From positions 9,940-73,939 of the forward strand of contig NZ_LGEC01000073.1 of NCBI RefSeq assembly GCF_001279585.1: a stretch of DNA of 64,000 nucleotides, in the 5' to 3' direction. The number at the start of each line of letters is the position of its first letter. Position 1 is the stretch's first letter. Both the position numbers and the translations under genes were made by a program. The stretch comes from Nocardiopsis sp. NRRL B-16309. GTDB lineage: Bacteria > Actinomycetota > Actinomycetes > Streptosporangiales > Streptosporangiaceae. This document shows positions 1 through 8,174 of this stretch, piece after piece. Below the pieces are notes generated by a model. That model made no database searches. It saw only the letters and a list, made by a program, of their open reading frames with translations, and was not told the origin of the DNA.

Positions 1-642
1 CGCAGGCTCGGGGCGGTGCTCATCGTCCTCGTGCTCGTCGCCGGTGTCGGCACAGCGCCGAACGTGGGACCGGCCATTGAGAGCTGGGAACGGGACAGGG
101 ACACGGAACGGAAGCTGGAGTGGCTCCACGGCATCGACGCCGACCTGGTCGTGCTCGACGCGGACGGGTGGGAGGTCGCCTGGGTGGTCGGCCGGCCGAA
201 CTCCGAAGGGGCGCGCGTTCGCGGGTACGAGATCCGCTATCACGAGAAGGACGTGCGAACGGATCGAGGTTATCGGGACACGGTCGACGTCACCACGTGG
301 AACAGCCTGGAGGACATGGGGGCCGGGATGTCCTTCCGCTCTCAGCTACTTCACGGGGATCCGCTCCTGTGGGGATGCATCGCGCTGGACCCCGAGTACG
401 AGTGCACCGAACGCCAGAACGCGAACGGCGAACGCGTGGTGCTCCACTGGAGGACATCGGCCTTGGCGAGCGGCAGAGGCACCGCCTACGTGCAGCTGTT
501 GTCGGGGGAGGTCGTCACTATCTACGCGAAGAACACGTCGATGGCGGCCTACGAGATGCTGGTCCTGGTGAATGCCCTCCGGTGGGAGGAGGATGGCGAC
601 CGGGAACGCCTGGCCAGGGAGTGGTTCCCCGGCTATTCCTGA
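1..642 (+). CDS. hypothetical membrane-anchored protein, 5' end outside window
   Basis: The frame is open from the first base and closes at 642. It opens with two arginines followed by a hydrophobic run (LGAVLIVLVLVAGVG), which looks like an N-terminal membrane anchor with its basic flank, so the gene probably begins upstream. An internal GTG at 16 would give 208 residues but would lose that flank. The remaining 190 residues look soluble and extracytoplasmic, with two cysteines around residues 120-130. I do not recognise a family. I considered SdpA because sdpB- and sdpI-like genes follow, but saw no clear similarity. Confidence 0.6.
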   Translation, partial: RRLGAVLIVLVLVAGVGTAPNVGPAIESWERDRDTERKLEWLHGIDADLVVLDADGWEVAWVVGRPNSEGARVRGYEIRYHEKDVRTDRGYRDTVDVTTWNSLEDMGAGMSFRSQLLHGDPLLWGCIALDPEYECTERQNANGERVVLHWRTSALASGRGTAYVQLLSGEVVTIYAKNTSMAAYEMLVLVNALRWEEDGDRERLAREWFPGYS

Positions 643-850
643 CCTGTTCTCCGATCGGACCCCGCGGCTCAGACCGAGGAGAAGCCGGATCTCGGTCATG
701 GCCGATGCCCGGTGAAGGACGTGGCGGACTGCGGGCCCGAGGACCTGGACCGTGTGGTGGATGCCCTCACCGAGACGGACCGGTTCCACTGGTTCGTCGC
801 ACCACGGCCCCTTCGAGAATCCCATCCCTTGGAGCACGACGTGGCGCCGC
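643..850 (+). pseudogene. possible remnant of a Dps-like protein C-terminus
   Basis: In frame 1 this stretch reads an acidic helix ending in ALTETDRFHWFVAPRPLRE. This loosely resembles the last helix of Dps/bacterioferritin-like proteins, whose usual form is ...LEKFQWFVRAHLE. No start codon with a ribosome site and no upstream Dps core is present, and the frame runs on as low-complexity shadow sequence. If real, it is a fragment left beside the truncated SdpB-like gene. The resemblance is short and may be chance. Confidence 0.2.
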
Positions 851-1285
851 TGGCACTGGACCATGTTCCCCACCTTCGCGGTCCCCGAGCCCCTGTACGC
901 GCCGATGTCGTGGCTGCTGTCGCACGGCGTCGTGGTCGCGTCCCTGACCTGGGGGACGCTGGCCCTGGAGTTCTTCCTCGCCTGTTGTCTGTTCGCCGGA
1001 CCGATGCTGCGGCGGCTCGGGCTCGGCCTGGGTGTCGCCCTCCACCTGGGCATTGCCGTGCTCATGGGGCTGCCGGGCTTCTCCACCATCATGTTCGGCG
1101 CCCTCATGCTCTACCTGCTGCGCCCGGGTGACCCCCTCACGGAGGTCCTGACCGGAAGGATGAGCAGGAGGAGGAGCAGGAGGACCGAAGGTGAGACCGA
1201 CGTGAAGGAGGCGACGACGGCCCAGGCGGGCGCCGGCGCCGCTCGTGAGCCCGTCCCGGATCCCGAGCCCGTATCCGCCGACTAG
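752..1285 (+). pseudogene. 5'-truncated SdpB/HTTM-family membrane protein
   Basis: From about residue 35 (MFPTFAVPEPLYAP) the protein matches the C-terminal half of SdpB-like HTTM-domain membrane proteins: three or four hydrophobic helices (LLSHGVVVASLTWGTLALEFF, LGLGVALHLGIAVLMGLPGF, IMFGALMLYLLRPGD) and then a charged tail of about 45 residues. Intact SdpB proteins are around 300 residues, so the N-terminal membrane half is missing. The first 30 residues here look like non-coding sequence. In Bacillus subtilis SdpB matures the SDP cannibalism toxin. The SdpI-like gene 56 bp downstream supports the assignment. It is probably a degraded member of an sdp-like locus. Confidence 0.5.
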
Positions 1286-1341
1286 AAGACCCGCGGGCCC
1301 GATGCACGCGAAACCCGAAGAACAGGAGAGGGGTCGCCCCA

Positions 1342-1770
1342 GTGCTCATCACCTCCGTCCACGGCACGGTCCTGGCATCATCGGACCCGCCGCTGACCGG
1401 CTGGCCGCTGTACCTGCTCCTGGCGTCGGTGGTCGCCATGGTGGCGGCCCTGTGCTCCGGGGCCTATCTGGGCGCACGCGGCCGGATCAGCCCCAACGTC
1501 GTCTTCGGCATCCGGACCGCCTACACCCTGGGTGACGACAGGGCCTGGTACATCGTCCACCGGCTCTCCGCCCCCTGGACGATGGCCTCCGGGGTGGTCA
1601 TGGCCACTTCCCTGCCCCTCGTGCCCCTGGCCCCGGGGCCGGACCTCCAGATGGTCGCGCTGCTGGCGCCGATGGCGATCGGCATCGCACTGCTCCTCAC
1701 CGGCTCGTGGCGGGCGCACAGGACCGCCCGGGCCGCCGACCGGAGCCGGTCCGACGCCGAGGGGGCATGA
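1342..1770 (+). CDS. sdpI: SdpI-family membrane (immunity-like) protein
   Basis: This 142-residue membrane protein has about three transmembrane helices. After the first helix it carries the SdpI signature: GRISPNVVFGIRTAYTLGDD, then RAWYIVHRLSAPW. In B. subtilis SdpI confers immunity to the SDP toxin and sequesters its repressor; actinobacterial homologues are common and mostly uncharacterised. The GTG start at 1342 is chosen because AGGAGAGGGG lies just upstream. It follows the truncated SdpB-like gene on the same strand, so it may be the surviving immunity member of a decayed toxin locus. No toxin (SdpC) gene is visible. Confidence 0.75.
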   Translation: MLITSVHGTVLASSDPPLTGWPLYLLLASVVAMVAALCSGAYLGARGRISPNVVFGIRTAYTLGDDRAWYIVHRLSAPWTMASGVVMATSLPLVPLAPGPDLQMVALLAPMAIGIALLLTGSWRAHRTARAADRSRSDAEGA

Positions 1771-2046
1771 CGGGTCTCTCAGGACCTCTGTCCCTGTTGG
1801 AGGGGGAGGGCCGGTGCAGGTGTGCAGGATGGCGGCCGTGTCCGTTTCCGGGCCCGACAACTCGTCATCAAGGTCGTCCCCTTGGGGTGAGGATGACCGT
1901 CTCCAAGGGCGATGTCGGTGACTCGGTCGGAGGCAGAGCCATGCCTGTCACCCACACCGCGCGCGGACAGGTCATCGGCCGGGTAGGCCCACCCGGCACT
2001 GAACTCCGGCGCGACGTCGGCTTCGGGGCGCACAACACCTCGCCGG

Positions 2047-2802
2047 TCAGTAGTAGACCGCGAGCGGGCCGTTCGGTCCCTCCATGACGGTCACCGGGGT
2101 CTCGAAGACCCGCGTGAGCACGTCGTCGGTCATGATCTCGTCCGGTGCGCCGAACTCGACGACGGAACCGTCCTTGACCGCGCAGATGTGGTCGGCGTAG
2201 TGCCCGGCGAAGTTGATGTCGTGCAACACGATCACGATGGTACGGTCCAGTTCCTCCGCGGCCCGGCGCAGGTGCTTCATCATCTGCACCGAGTGCCGCA
2301 TGTCGAGGTTGTTGAGAGGTTCGTCGAGCAGCACGTATTCGGTGTCCTGGCAGAGGACCATCGCGACGTAGGCGCGCTGGCGCTGTCCCCCCGACAACTC
2401 GTCGAGGTAGCGGTGCTCCAGGTCGGTCAGGTCCAGGAAGTCGATGGCCCGGCTGATGGTCTCCTCGTCGGCCGCGGTCAGTCGCCCCTGGGAATGGGGG
2501 AAGCGGCCGAAAGCGACGAGCTGGCGCACCGTGAGCCGGGTGACGAAGTGGTTCTCCTGGCGCAGGATCGAGACGACCTTGGCCAGGTCCTTGGACGCCG
2601 TCTTCGCCACGTCGTGACCGGCGATGTCGATGGTGCCCTGGTCCAGCCGGAGCAGCCGGCCGATCATCGTCAGCAGCGTCGACTTGCCCGCGCCGTTCGG
2701 GCCGACCAGGGCGGTCACACCGCCTTTGGGAATCCGCAGGTCGACGGGGCCGATCACGACCTCGTTGCCGTACTCCTTGCGCACACCGTTCAGGGTGATC
2801 AC
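2047..2802 (-). CDS. ferric-siderophore ABC transporter, ATP-binding protein (YclP/FepC type)
   Basis: The 251-residue ATPase drives uptake of a ferric siderophore. Walker A is GPNGAGKST near residue 35, the Q-loop is ILRQENHFV, the signature is LSGGQRQRAYVAM and Walker B is EYVLLDEPLNNLD with the switch histidine in VLHDINFAGH. The LRQENHFVTRLTVRQLVAFGR segment is typical of the YclP/VctC/FepC branch. It is the last gene of a four-gene operon and its ATG overlaps the stop of the upstream permease by four bases. It should be iron-repressed through the iron box upstream of the binding-protein gene. Confidence 0.9.
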   Translation of the reverse strand: MITLNGVRKEYGNEVVIGPVDLRIPKGGVTALVGPNGAGKSTLLTMIGRLLRLDQGTIDIAGHDVAKTASKDLAKVVSILRQENHFVTRLTVRQLVAFGRFPHSQGRLTAADEETISRAIDFLDLTDLEHRYLDELSGGQRQRAYVAMVLCQDTEYVLLDEPLNNLDMRHSVQMMKHLRRAAEELDRTIVIVLHDINFAGHYADHICAVKDGSVVEFGAPDEIMTDDVLTRVFETPVTVMEGPNGPLAVYY

Positions 2803-3854
2803 AGTCGGCCCTTTCTGAGAATGACGAAAAGGAACACCAGCCCGCCGACGAGCTCGATGAGGATCGAGACCACACCGCCTGCGTGGAAGATGTTCCGCAT
2901 GACGAAGTAGGCGCCGCTGAGTACGACGAAGCAGGTCAGCGCTGATACGGGAAAGACGTACCGGTGGTCGTGGGTGTCGGCGAACTGGTAGGCCAGCGTC
3001 GCGACGAGGAATCCCAGGAAGGTCATCGGACCGATGAGTGCGGTGGAGACCGCCATCAGGACCGACACCAGGAACAGCACGCGCATGGTTTCGCGGCGGT
3101 GGTCCAGACCCAGTCCCGTGCCGGCTTCACGCCCCAGCACCATGATGTTCAGCCGACGCGAACGCGCCCACAACAGGGCGGTCGCGACCAGGCACAGCGG
3201 TACCGCGATCGGGAGGTAGGACGCGTCGGCGTTGGCGATGTTGCCGAACAGCCGTGCGGCCAGTACGTCGAACTCGCTGGGCGTGAGCAGCCGCTGCATG
3301 AACGCGGAGACCGAAGCGAGACCACCGCCGATGATGATGCCGATCAACAGCATGATCTGCAGGTTCCCGTACCTGCCGGACAGCAGCCACCCGTACAGCA
3401 GCATGGCGAAGGCGACCATGAGGGCGATCTGCAACAGGAACTGGGAGACGCCTTGGACCGCCATGATCCCGGCGACGCCCAGGAGGTAGACGGCGGTCGT
3501 CTGTACGGCGGTGTAGAGCGCCTCGAACCCCATGATCGACGGGGTGATGATGCGGTTGTTGGTGACGGTCTGGAAGCTGACGGTGGCGACGGACTGGCAG
3601 ATCGCGACGACGGCCATGATCACCAGGTTCGTGGCGCGCATCTCGGCGATGCGCCAGAAGCCGTCCGATCCCACCGGCATCGGGTTGTCCCAGGCCAGCA
3701 GGCCCACGCCGAACACCGCCGCGGCCACCGAGAGCACCGCGATGATGGTCCAGTAGCGAAGACGGGCGCGTGGGGTGGCCAGGGGACGTGAGGAACGCTG
3801 GTGCTGCGGTGCGGCCGGCGGTCCGGTCACACGGGAAACGTTCGTGTCAGCCAC
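2799..3854 (-). CDS. ferric-siderophore ABC transporter permease (FecCD family, YclO type)
   Basis: A 351-residue polytopic inner-membrane permease of the FecCD/BtuC fold with about nine or ten hydrophobic helices after a 30-residue basic cytoplasmic N-terminus. The segment NRIITPSIMGFEALY is the usual family motif after the second or third helix, and the GPMTFLGFLVATLAYQF region corresponds to the ATPase-coupling loop. It overlaps the upstream permease gene by eight bases and the downstream ATPase gene by four, so translation is probably coupled. It pairs with the 3847-4836 permease to form the membrane channel. Confidence 0.9.
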   Translation of the reverse strand: MADTNVSRVTGPPAAPQHQRSSRPLATPRARLRYWTIIAVLSVAAAVFGVGLLAWDNPMPVGSDGFWRIAEMRATNLVIMAVVAICQSVATVSFQTVTNNRIITPSIMGFEALYTAVQTTAVYLLGVAGIMAVQGVSQFLLQIALMVAFAMLLYGWLLSGRYGNLQIMLLIGIIIGGGLASVSAFMQRLLTPSEFDVLAARLFGNIANADASYLPIAVPLCLVATALLWARSRRLNIMVLGREAGTGLGLDHRRETMRVLFLVSVLMAVSTALIGPMTFLGFLVATLAYQFADTHDHRYVFPVSALTCFVVLSGAYFVMRNIFHAGGVVSILIELVGGLVFLFVILRKGRL

Positions 3855-4836
3855 GGCGACGCTGCCTCAACAGGAGAAGGATGAACACGGCGGCGCCGAC
3901 GATCCCGAGAATGAGGGACACCGGCACCTCGAAGGGCATGATGATGGTCCGGCCGATCAGGTCGCAGACGGTGACGATCCCGATGCCCAGCAGGCACACC
4001 CACGGCAGGTTCGTGCGCAGGTCGTCACCGCGCATCATCGAGACGACGTTGGGGACGATCAGCCCGAGGAAGGGCAGGTTGCCCACGACCACGGTCACCA
4101 CGCCCGTCGCCACCGCGATGAGTCCGGTGCCCAGCAGGATGACGCGGTCGTAGTTGAGTCCGACGTTGGTGGAGATCTCCTCGCCCAGGCCCGCGACCGT
4201 GAACCGGTCTGCCACGACGAACACCGTGACGGTGACCAGGGCCACGATCCACAGGAGTTCGTACTGTCCCCGCAACACCGAGGTGAAACTGCCGGCGAAC
4301 CACACACCGAGGTTCTGGAGCATGTCGGTCCGCAACGCGACGAAGGTGGACACCGCGCTGACGACGGCGCCCAGCATGATGCCCACGATCGGCACGATGA
4401 GCGAGGACTTCAGCGTGACTCGGCGCAGGAAGAGGAAGAACACCATCGTGCCGACGAAGGCGGCCATCACCGCGCCGACCATACGGGTGGTGATGCTCGC
4501 GCCCGGTACCAGGATCATGACGGTGAGCAGACCGAGTCCGGCCCACTCGGTGGTGCCGGTGGTCGTCGGTTCGACGAAGCGGTTCTGCGTCAGCAATTGC
4601 ATGACCAGGCCGGACATCGCCATGGACGCACCGGCGAGGACGAGGGCGATCGTGCGGGGGATACGGGTGATCGCGAACATCTCGCGGCCGTCATCGGCGC
4701 CGAAGACGTCGTACACGCCGGTGAACAGGGACAACACGAGTAGTGCGCTCACGACGGTGACGCCGATGAGGAGCTTCCAGCTGAGGAGACGCCCCTCGCC
4801 CCGTGGCCGGGCCGGGGTCGGAGCCGCGGTGGTCAT
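3847..4836 (-). CDS. ferric-siderophore ABC transporter permease (FecCD family, YclN type)
   Basis: A 329-residue FecCD-family permease. The motif TQNRFVEPTTTGTTEWAGLG is characteristic of the YclN/VctD half of heterodimeric petrobactin- or vibriobactin-type importers. The late segment GNLPFLGLIVPNVVSMMRGDD is the coupling-helix region that contacts the ATPase. Start ATG at 4836 has a strong GGAGG eight bases upstream. A 78-bp gap holding a long hairpin separates it from the binding-protein gene, while its 3' end overlaps the second permease, so the three membrane/ATPase genes form one tight unit. Confidence 0.9.
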   Translation of the reverse strand: MTTAAPTPARPRGEGRLLSWKLLIGVTVVSALLVLSLFTGVYDVFGADDGREMFAITRIPRTIALVLAGASMAMSGLVMQLLTQNRFVEPTTTGTTEWAGLGLLTVMILVPGASITTRMVGAVMAAFVGTMVFFLFLRRVTLKSSLIVPIVGIMLGAVVSAVSTFVALRTDMLQNLGVWFAGSFTSVLRGQYELLWIVALVTVTVFVVADRFTVAGLGEEISTNVGLNYDRVILLGTGLIAVATGVVTVVVGNLPFLGLIVPNVVSMMRGDDLRTNLPWVCLLGIGIVTVCDLIGRTIIMPFEVPVSLILGIVGAAVFILLLLRQRRRG

Positions 4837-4862
4837 GATCCGCTCACCTCCACGGAACGGCG

Positions 4863-4901
4863 CGCGCGGACGGTGGCGGTCATGTCGCGACCGTCCGCGC
4901 G
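4863..4901 (-). terminator. hairpin between binding-protein and permease genes
   Basis: A perfect 12-bp inverted repeat (CGCGCGGACGGT and its complement) with a 15-base loop lies in the 78-bp gap after the lipoprotein gene. In importer operons such hairpins often act as a partial terminator or mRNA 3'-end stabiliser, so that the binding protein is made in excess over the permeases. That role is inferred; the repeat itself is directly visible. Confidence 0.6.
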
Positions 4902-4914
4902 GGGATGGACCGGA

Positions 4915-5910
4915 TCAAGCCCGCGCCTCAAGGGCGTCGGCGAAGGAGTCGAAGAACTCCGTGTAGGTCTGGATGCCTTCGTTGAGGTAGGTGTCGGCGG
5001 GCATGTAGACGATCTGCTCATCGGCCACGGCGGTCACGTTCGACAGGGCCTCGGTGTTCGCCAGGATGTTCTCGGCGCTCTCGTAGCCTTCCTCCTCGGC
5101 GGTGATGGCGGCGTCGCGGTCCAGCACGAGGATCCAGTCGGGGTCGGAATCGGCGATCGCCTCGACGGAGATGTCGTCACCCTGGTGGTCGTCACTGGAA
5201 CCCTCGACCTCCAGAGCCGGGGTCAGTCCGAAGATGTCGAAGGCCGGGCCGAGAGTGCGGCCCACTCCTGGAGCCAGGTAGCCGATCTCGCCGCCAGAAG
5301 TGTTGACGGCCATGACGGTCTGGTCCTCGTCGTAGGCCTCGTCGACCCGCTCGATGGCCTCGTCGAAGTCGGCGACGGTCTGCGCGGCCTCGTCCTGCTT
5401 GCCGAAGACCTCGCCCAGCACCTCGACCTGGCGCCTGAGTTCGGCGTCGAAGGGCTCACCCTCACGCGGGTCCAGGTCGAGGATGGCCGCCTCGGGAACC
5501 AGCGAGGCCAGATCGTCGTGGTACTGGGTGAAGCGCTGGCCGTTGACGATCAGGTCCGGCTCCGCGGCGACGACTGCTTCGAGGTCGGGCTCGTAGTGCG
5601 GGCCGAGGTCGATGATCGAGTCATCCTGCGTGTAGTCGATGGTGTCGGGCATGAGCGACACGGAGCCGGCGGACAGTTCCACGCCCCAGTCCGCAAGGGT
5701 CTCGTAGGTCCGGTTGTCGAGCGCGACCACCGACGAGGGCGGGGTGTTGATCGTCTGTGTACCGTTGTTGTCCTCGACCTCGACCTCGACCGTCGCGCTC
5801 GAAGCGGGGGCCTCTTCGGTCTCCTCCTGGCCGGCGGTGCAGGCGGAGAGGGTCAGGGCGGACACCAGGGTCAGGGGAAGTGCCGCGAACGGGTGGGGGA
5901 CAGACTTCAT
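4915..5910 (-). CDS. ferric-siderophore-binding lipoprotein (YclQ/CeuE type)
   Basis: A 331-residue periplasmic-type binding protein anchored as a lipoprotein: the signal ends in the lipobox LTLSAC at about residues 19-24. An acidic, disordered linker follows and then the two-lobed siderophore-binding fold. The segment VVALDNRTYETLADWGVE near the start of the mature fold is typical of the YclQ/CeuE group, which binds catecholate-type ferric siderophores such as petrobactin. It is the first gene of the operon; ATG 5910 has AGGAG seven bases upstream. The iron box sits 27 bp upstream of the start. No siderophore biosynthesis gene is in the window, so it may take up an imported or elsewhere-encoded siderophore. 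Confidence 0.9.
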   Translation of the reverse strand: MKSVPHPFAALPLTLVSALTLSACTAGQEETEEAPASSATVEVEVEDNNGTQTINTPPSSVVALDNRTYETLADWGVELSAGSVSLMPDTIDYTQDDSIIDLGPHYEPDLEAVVAAEPDLIVNGQRFTQYHDDLASLVPEAAILDLDPREGEPFDAELRRQVEVLGEVFGKQDEAAQTVADFDEAIERVDEAYDEDQTVMAVNTSGGEIGYLAPGVGRTLGPAFDIFGLTPALEVEGSSDDHQGDDISVEAIADSDPDWILVLDRDAAITAEEEGYESAENILANTEALSNVTAVADEQIVYMPADTYLNEGIQTYTEFFDSFADALEARA

Positions 5911-5936
5911 GAGGGTCTCCTAAGCGAGGTCTTTGC

Positions 5937-5955
5937 TTAGGCAAGCCTAGCCTAA
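5937..5955 (-). promoter_or_regulatory. DtxR/IdeR/DmdR iron box
   Basis: The 19-mer TTAGGCAAGCCTAGCCTAA is a dyad with perfect 6-bp arms (TTAGGC and GCCTAA). It closely matches the actinobacterial iron-box consensus TTAGGTTAGGCTAACCTAA. It lies 27 bp upstream of the siderophore-binding lipoprotein gene, so the whole importer operon should be repressed by the iron-loaded regulator. Confidence 0.88.
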
Positions 5956-6306
5956 GTAATTCGATGGATGCATGGGGGTCGGCCTTGGAGTGTTGTGACG
6001 ACTTTGTGATGTTCTGAGGCGACTTCGCTGGTCTCGGTGAGGGCGGCGGCCGTGACTGCCGAAGCCCGGCCCCACGAGCACGACCTCTTCGCTCTCGCGT
6101 GCCACTCCCGCCGTGGTGGCCGCGTGCTCCTGCTGCTCCGGGGCAGCTGGAACAAGACGCGTGCGTCTCGATCAGGTGGGGACGGAGCTGGGCCGGGGCA
6201 GGGCGCGACCGGCCCGAGGGGTTCGAGCTCCGGAGATGGGACGCTGCCGAGGGCGGCTGTGACGTGGCCGGAGATGAGCGTCGGTACGGGATGGGAGAAT
6301 CCGCGG
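5956..6306. other. intergenic stretch, nothing recognised
   Basis: This 351-bp stretch lies between the iron box and the next rightward gene. It probably contains the promoters of both divergent units, but I see no convincing gene, terminator or further operator in it. Several reading frames are open, as expected at this GC content. Confidence 0.4.
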
Positions 6307-6768
6307 ATGCAACTGAGAATCGACCCTGACCGCCAGGTCACCCCCTTCACGTGCGACCACTGCGACTCCGAGCACCTGAGGATCTGCGGCTTCGTCAACA
6401 GCGAGCACGGCGCGTTCGCGATCTACTACGCCCACCTCTACAACCACGGCGACGTGCACGAGGCCTACATCGACGTCGTCATGGACGACGCCTGGGCCCC
6501 TGGCAACCCCTTGGAGCCCAGTCCCAACCGGACCACCTTCGGCTGCCGGGTGGGCCCGGTGCAGGGTTCCTCCGCTCCCGCGTGCTCGCTCGTCCAAGCG
6601 GCCCAATTCCACGAGGGGGACCCCTTCTACGGTGACCGCCTCGACCGTGAGAAGGCCCTACCGCACCCGTGGCTGCCCCTGTTCTGGGAGACCACCGACC
6701 ACCTCCTCGAACACGAACCCGACCTGAACGCCCACGTGTACTGCGTCAACGCCGCACCGCAAGGCTGA
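6307..6768 (+). CDS. hypothetical protein with N-terminal Cys/His motif
   Basis: A 153-residue soluble protein of unrecognised family. Near residue 15 it has TCDHCDSEHLRICGF, which could bind a metal, followed by a mixed alpha/beta region with several aromatic and acidic residues and two further cysteines in the middle. Start ATG 6307 is preferred because GGGAG lies about ten bases upstream and the similarity-like, non-repetitive sequence begins there; an ATG at 6274 is in frame. It stands alone between two metal-import operons transcribed leftward, but nothing in the sequence ties it to metal uptake. Confidence 0.55.
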   Translation: MQLRIDPDRQVTPFTCDHCDSEHLRICGFVNSEHGAFAIYYAHLYNHGDVHEAYIDVVMDDAWAPGNPLEPSPNRTTFGCRVGPVQGSSAPACSLVQAAQFHEGDPFYGDRLDREKALPHPWLPLFWETTDHLLEHEPDLNAHVYCVNAAPQG

Positions 6769-7076
6769 GGAGATACGTCGAGCGTCTCCCGGTACAGGTG
6801 GGAGTACGACGGGGCTTCGTGGCGCACCTGGCTCCCTGTGGAGGACCGGCCGAACGACGCGAGGAGCCAAGGGACTGCGAGCGGGCCCGAGCAGCACACA
6901 ACGCCGCTGGGCTGATGCCGGGAGACGCCGGCGGCATCGACGTCTTCGAGTGCCGGTCGTGCCCCGGCCGTCCCACAGGCCACTGGTTCTGCTCCTGAAC
7001 CTGCCGCGTCCCACCCCGGCCGCACACGGCTACCAGCGCCGGGGGCGTACCCCTGGTCGTGGTGTGCGGGGAACGG
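6769..7076. other. intergenic stretch, nothing recognised
   Basis: About 300 bp between convergent genes. I see no credible gene or RNA here; the open frames lack recognisable motifs and ribosome-binding sites. Confidence 0.4.
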
Positions 7077-7117
7077 CTCGGCCCGCGGCCGGAGCGGTGT
7101 CCGGGCCACGGGCCGAG
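7077..7117 (-). terminator. putative terminator after metallophore-binding protein gene
   Basis: A perfect 9-bp inverted repeat, CTCGGCCCG and CGGGCCGAG, with a 23-base loop lies 14 bp beyond the stop codon of the leftward binding-protein gene. There is no T tract, as is usual for GC-rich actinobacterial terminators. Confidence 0.45.
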
Positions 7118-7130
7118 CTCGGCCGACGGG

Positions 7131-8174
7131 CTAGAACGCGTCGGGGTAGAGCCCCTGGGCGATCGTCTCCACGGCGTCGATGTTCCCCAGCGCTCCGGGG
7201 TAAAGGTCGCTCGCGGGAATGGCGATGAGGAGGTCGTCCTCCACGGCCGGGACGTCGGGGAAGGTGCTGCGCAGGTACTCGCGGGTCTCCTCCTCGTGCT
7301 CGGGCCCGCTCGCGCCGAACACGATGGCGTCGGGTTCGCGGCTGATGATCTCCTCGGGGTTGATCTGTGCGGCGAAGAAGTCGGCGAACTCCGGGGCGTC
7401 GGGGTCGAAGACGTTGTCGCCGCCGGCGGCCCTGATGATGTCCGCCTCGATGCCGGCGCCGATGGCCGACAACGAGTCGCCCTCGACGTAGACCTGGGCG
7501 ACCGTGGGCTGTGCGGAGCCGCCGATCGCGTCCTCCACGGCGGCCAGCCGGCCCTCGACGTCCTGTGCCAGCTCCTCGGCCGCGTCGGGGACGTCCAGGA
7601 TGGCGCCGAGGTCGGCGATGTCCGTCAGGAGGTCGGTGACCTCCGCGGTACTGCGGCGGTCGGCGCAGCCGCCGGTCGCGACGTAGGCCTGAGCGCCGTT
7701 CTCGTTCAGCTGCTCGATGCTGGCGAAACCCTGTTCGGCGGTGAACTCGTACTCGGTGGGGGAGGCCACGAAGTCGGGGGAGACGGCCAGGAGGTCCTCG
7801 CGGGCCGGCGGCGCGTCGGCGCTGAGCACCGGGATGTCGGCGGCCTGGCCGGCGATGTCGTCCGGCAGTGCCGAGACCTCGGTCTGGGCCTGGCCGACGA
7901 TGGAGTCCGCCGCGTCGAGCCGGATGAGCAGTTCGGTCTGCGAGGGCATCAGGCCGACGACACTGCTGGGCGCGGTGTCGAAGGACAGCTCCCGCCCGCA
8001 GTTGGCGACCGTCACGGTCTCTCCGGAGTCCTCGGTGCCCGCCGGGTCGGCGGTGACGCCGCTGCCGCACGCGGTCAGGGCCAGCGGTAGTACGGCGAGG
8101 GCGGCGCAGGCGGTCGAGAGGCTGAGGGGACGGAAACGGCGCCGGGACGTGGGCCGGTTGGTGGTGCCTGTCAT
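7131..8174 (-). CDS. metallophore/siderophore-binding lipoprotein (FepB/BtuF fold)
   Basis: A 347-residue binding protein with a basic N-terminus (RRRFRP), a hydrophobic signal and the lipobox LALTAC near residues 31-36. The mature part has the class III two-lobe fold: VVGLMPSQTELLIRLDAADSIVG early, a long linking helix (EVTDLLTDIADLGAILDVPDAAEELAQ) and the second-lobe segment PDAIVFGASG. It is last in a leftward operon and its ATG overlaps the ATPase stop. The Zur-like box upstream of the operon suggests the cargo is a zinc-linked metallophore, but the fold alone does not separate this from ferric siderophores. Confidence 0.82.
   Translation of the reverse strand: MTGTTNRPTSRRRFRPLSLSTACAALAVLPLALTACGSGVTADPAGTEDSGETVTVANCGRELSFDTAPSSVVGLMPSQTELLIRLDAADSIVGQAQTEVSALPDDIAGQAADIPVLSADAPPAREDLLAVSPDFVASPTEYEFTAEQGFASIEQLNENGAQAYVATGGCADRRSTAEVTDLLTDIADLGAILDVPDAAEELAQDVEGRLAAVEDAIGGSAQPTVAQVYVEGDSLSAIGAGIEADIIRAAGGDNVFDPDAPEFADFFAAQINPEEIISREPDAIVFGASGPEHEEETREYLRSTFPDVPAVEDDLLIAIPASDLYPGALGNIDAVETIAQGLYPDAF

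Noticed and set aside
1..642. SdpA, as the first gene of an sdp operon
   Set aside because: Position fits, but I saw no SdpA-like conserved sequence, and the protein is longer than SdpA.
6769..7076. A small gene between the convergent units
   Set aside because: Several frames are open, but none has a ribosome-binding site, recognisable motif or consistent codon bias.
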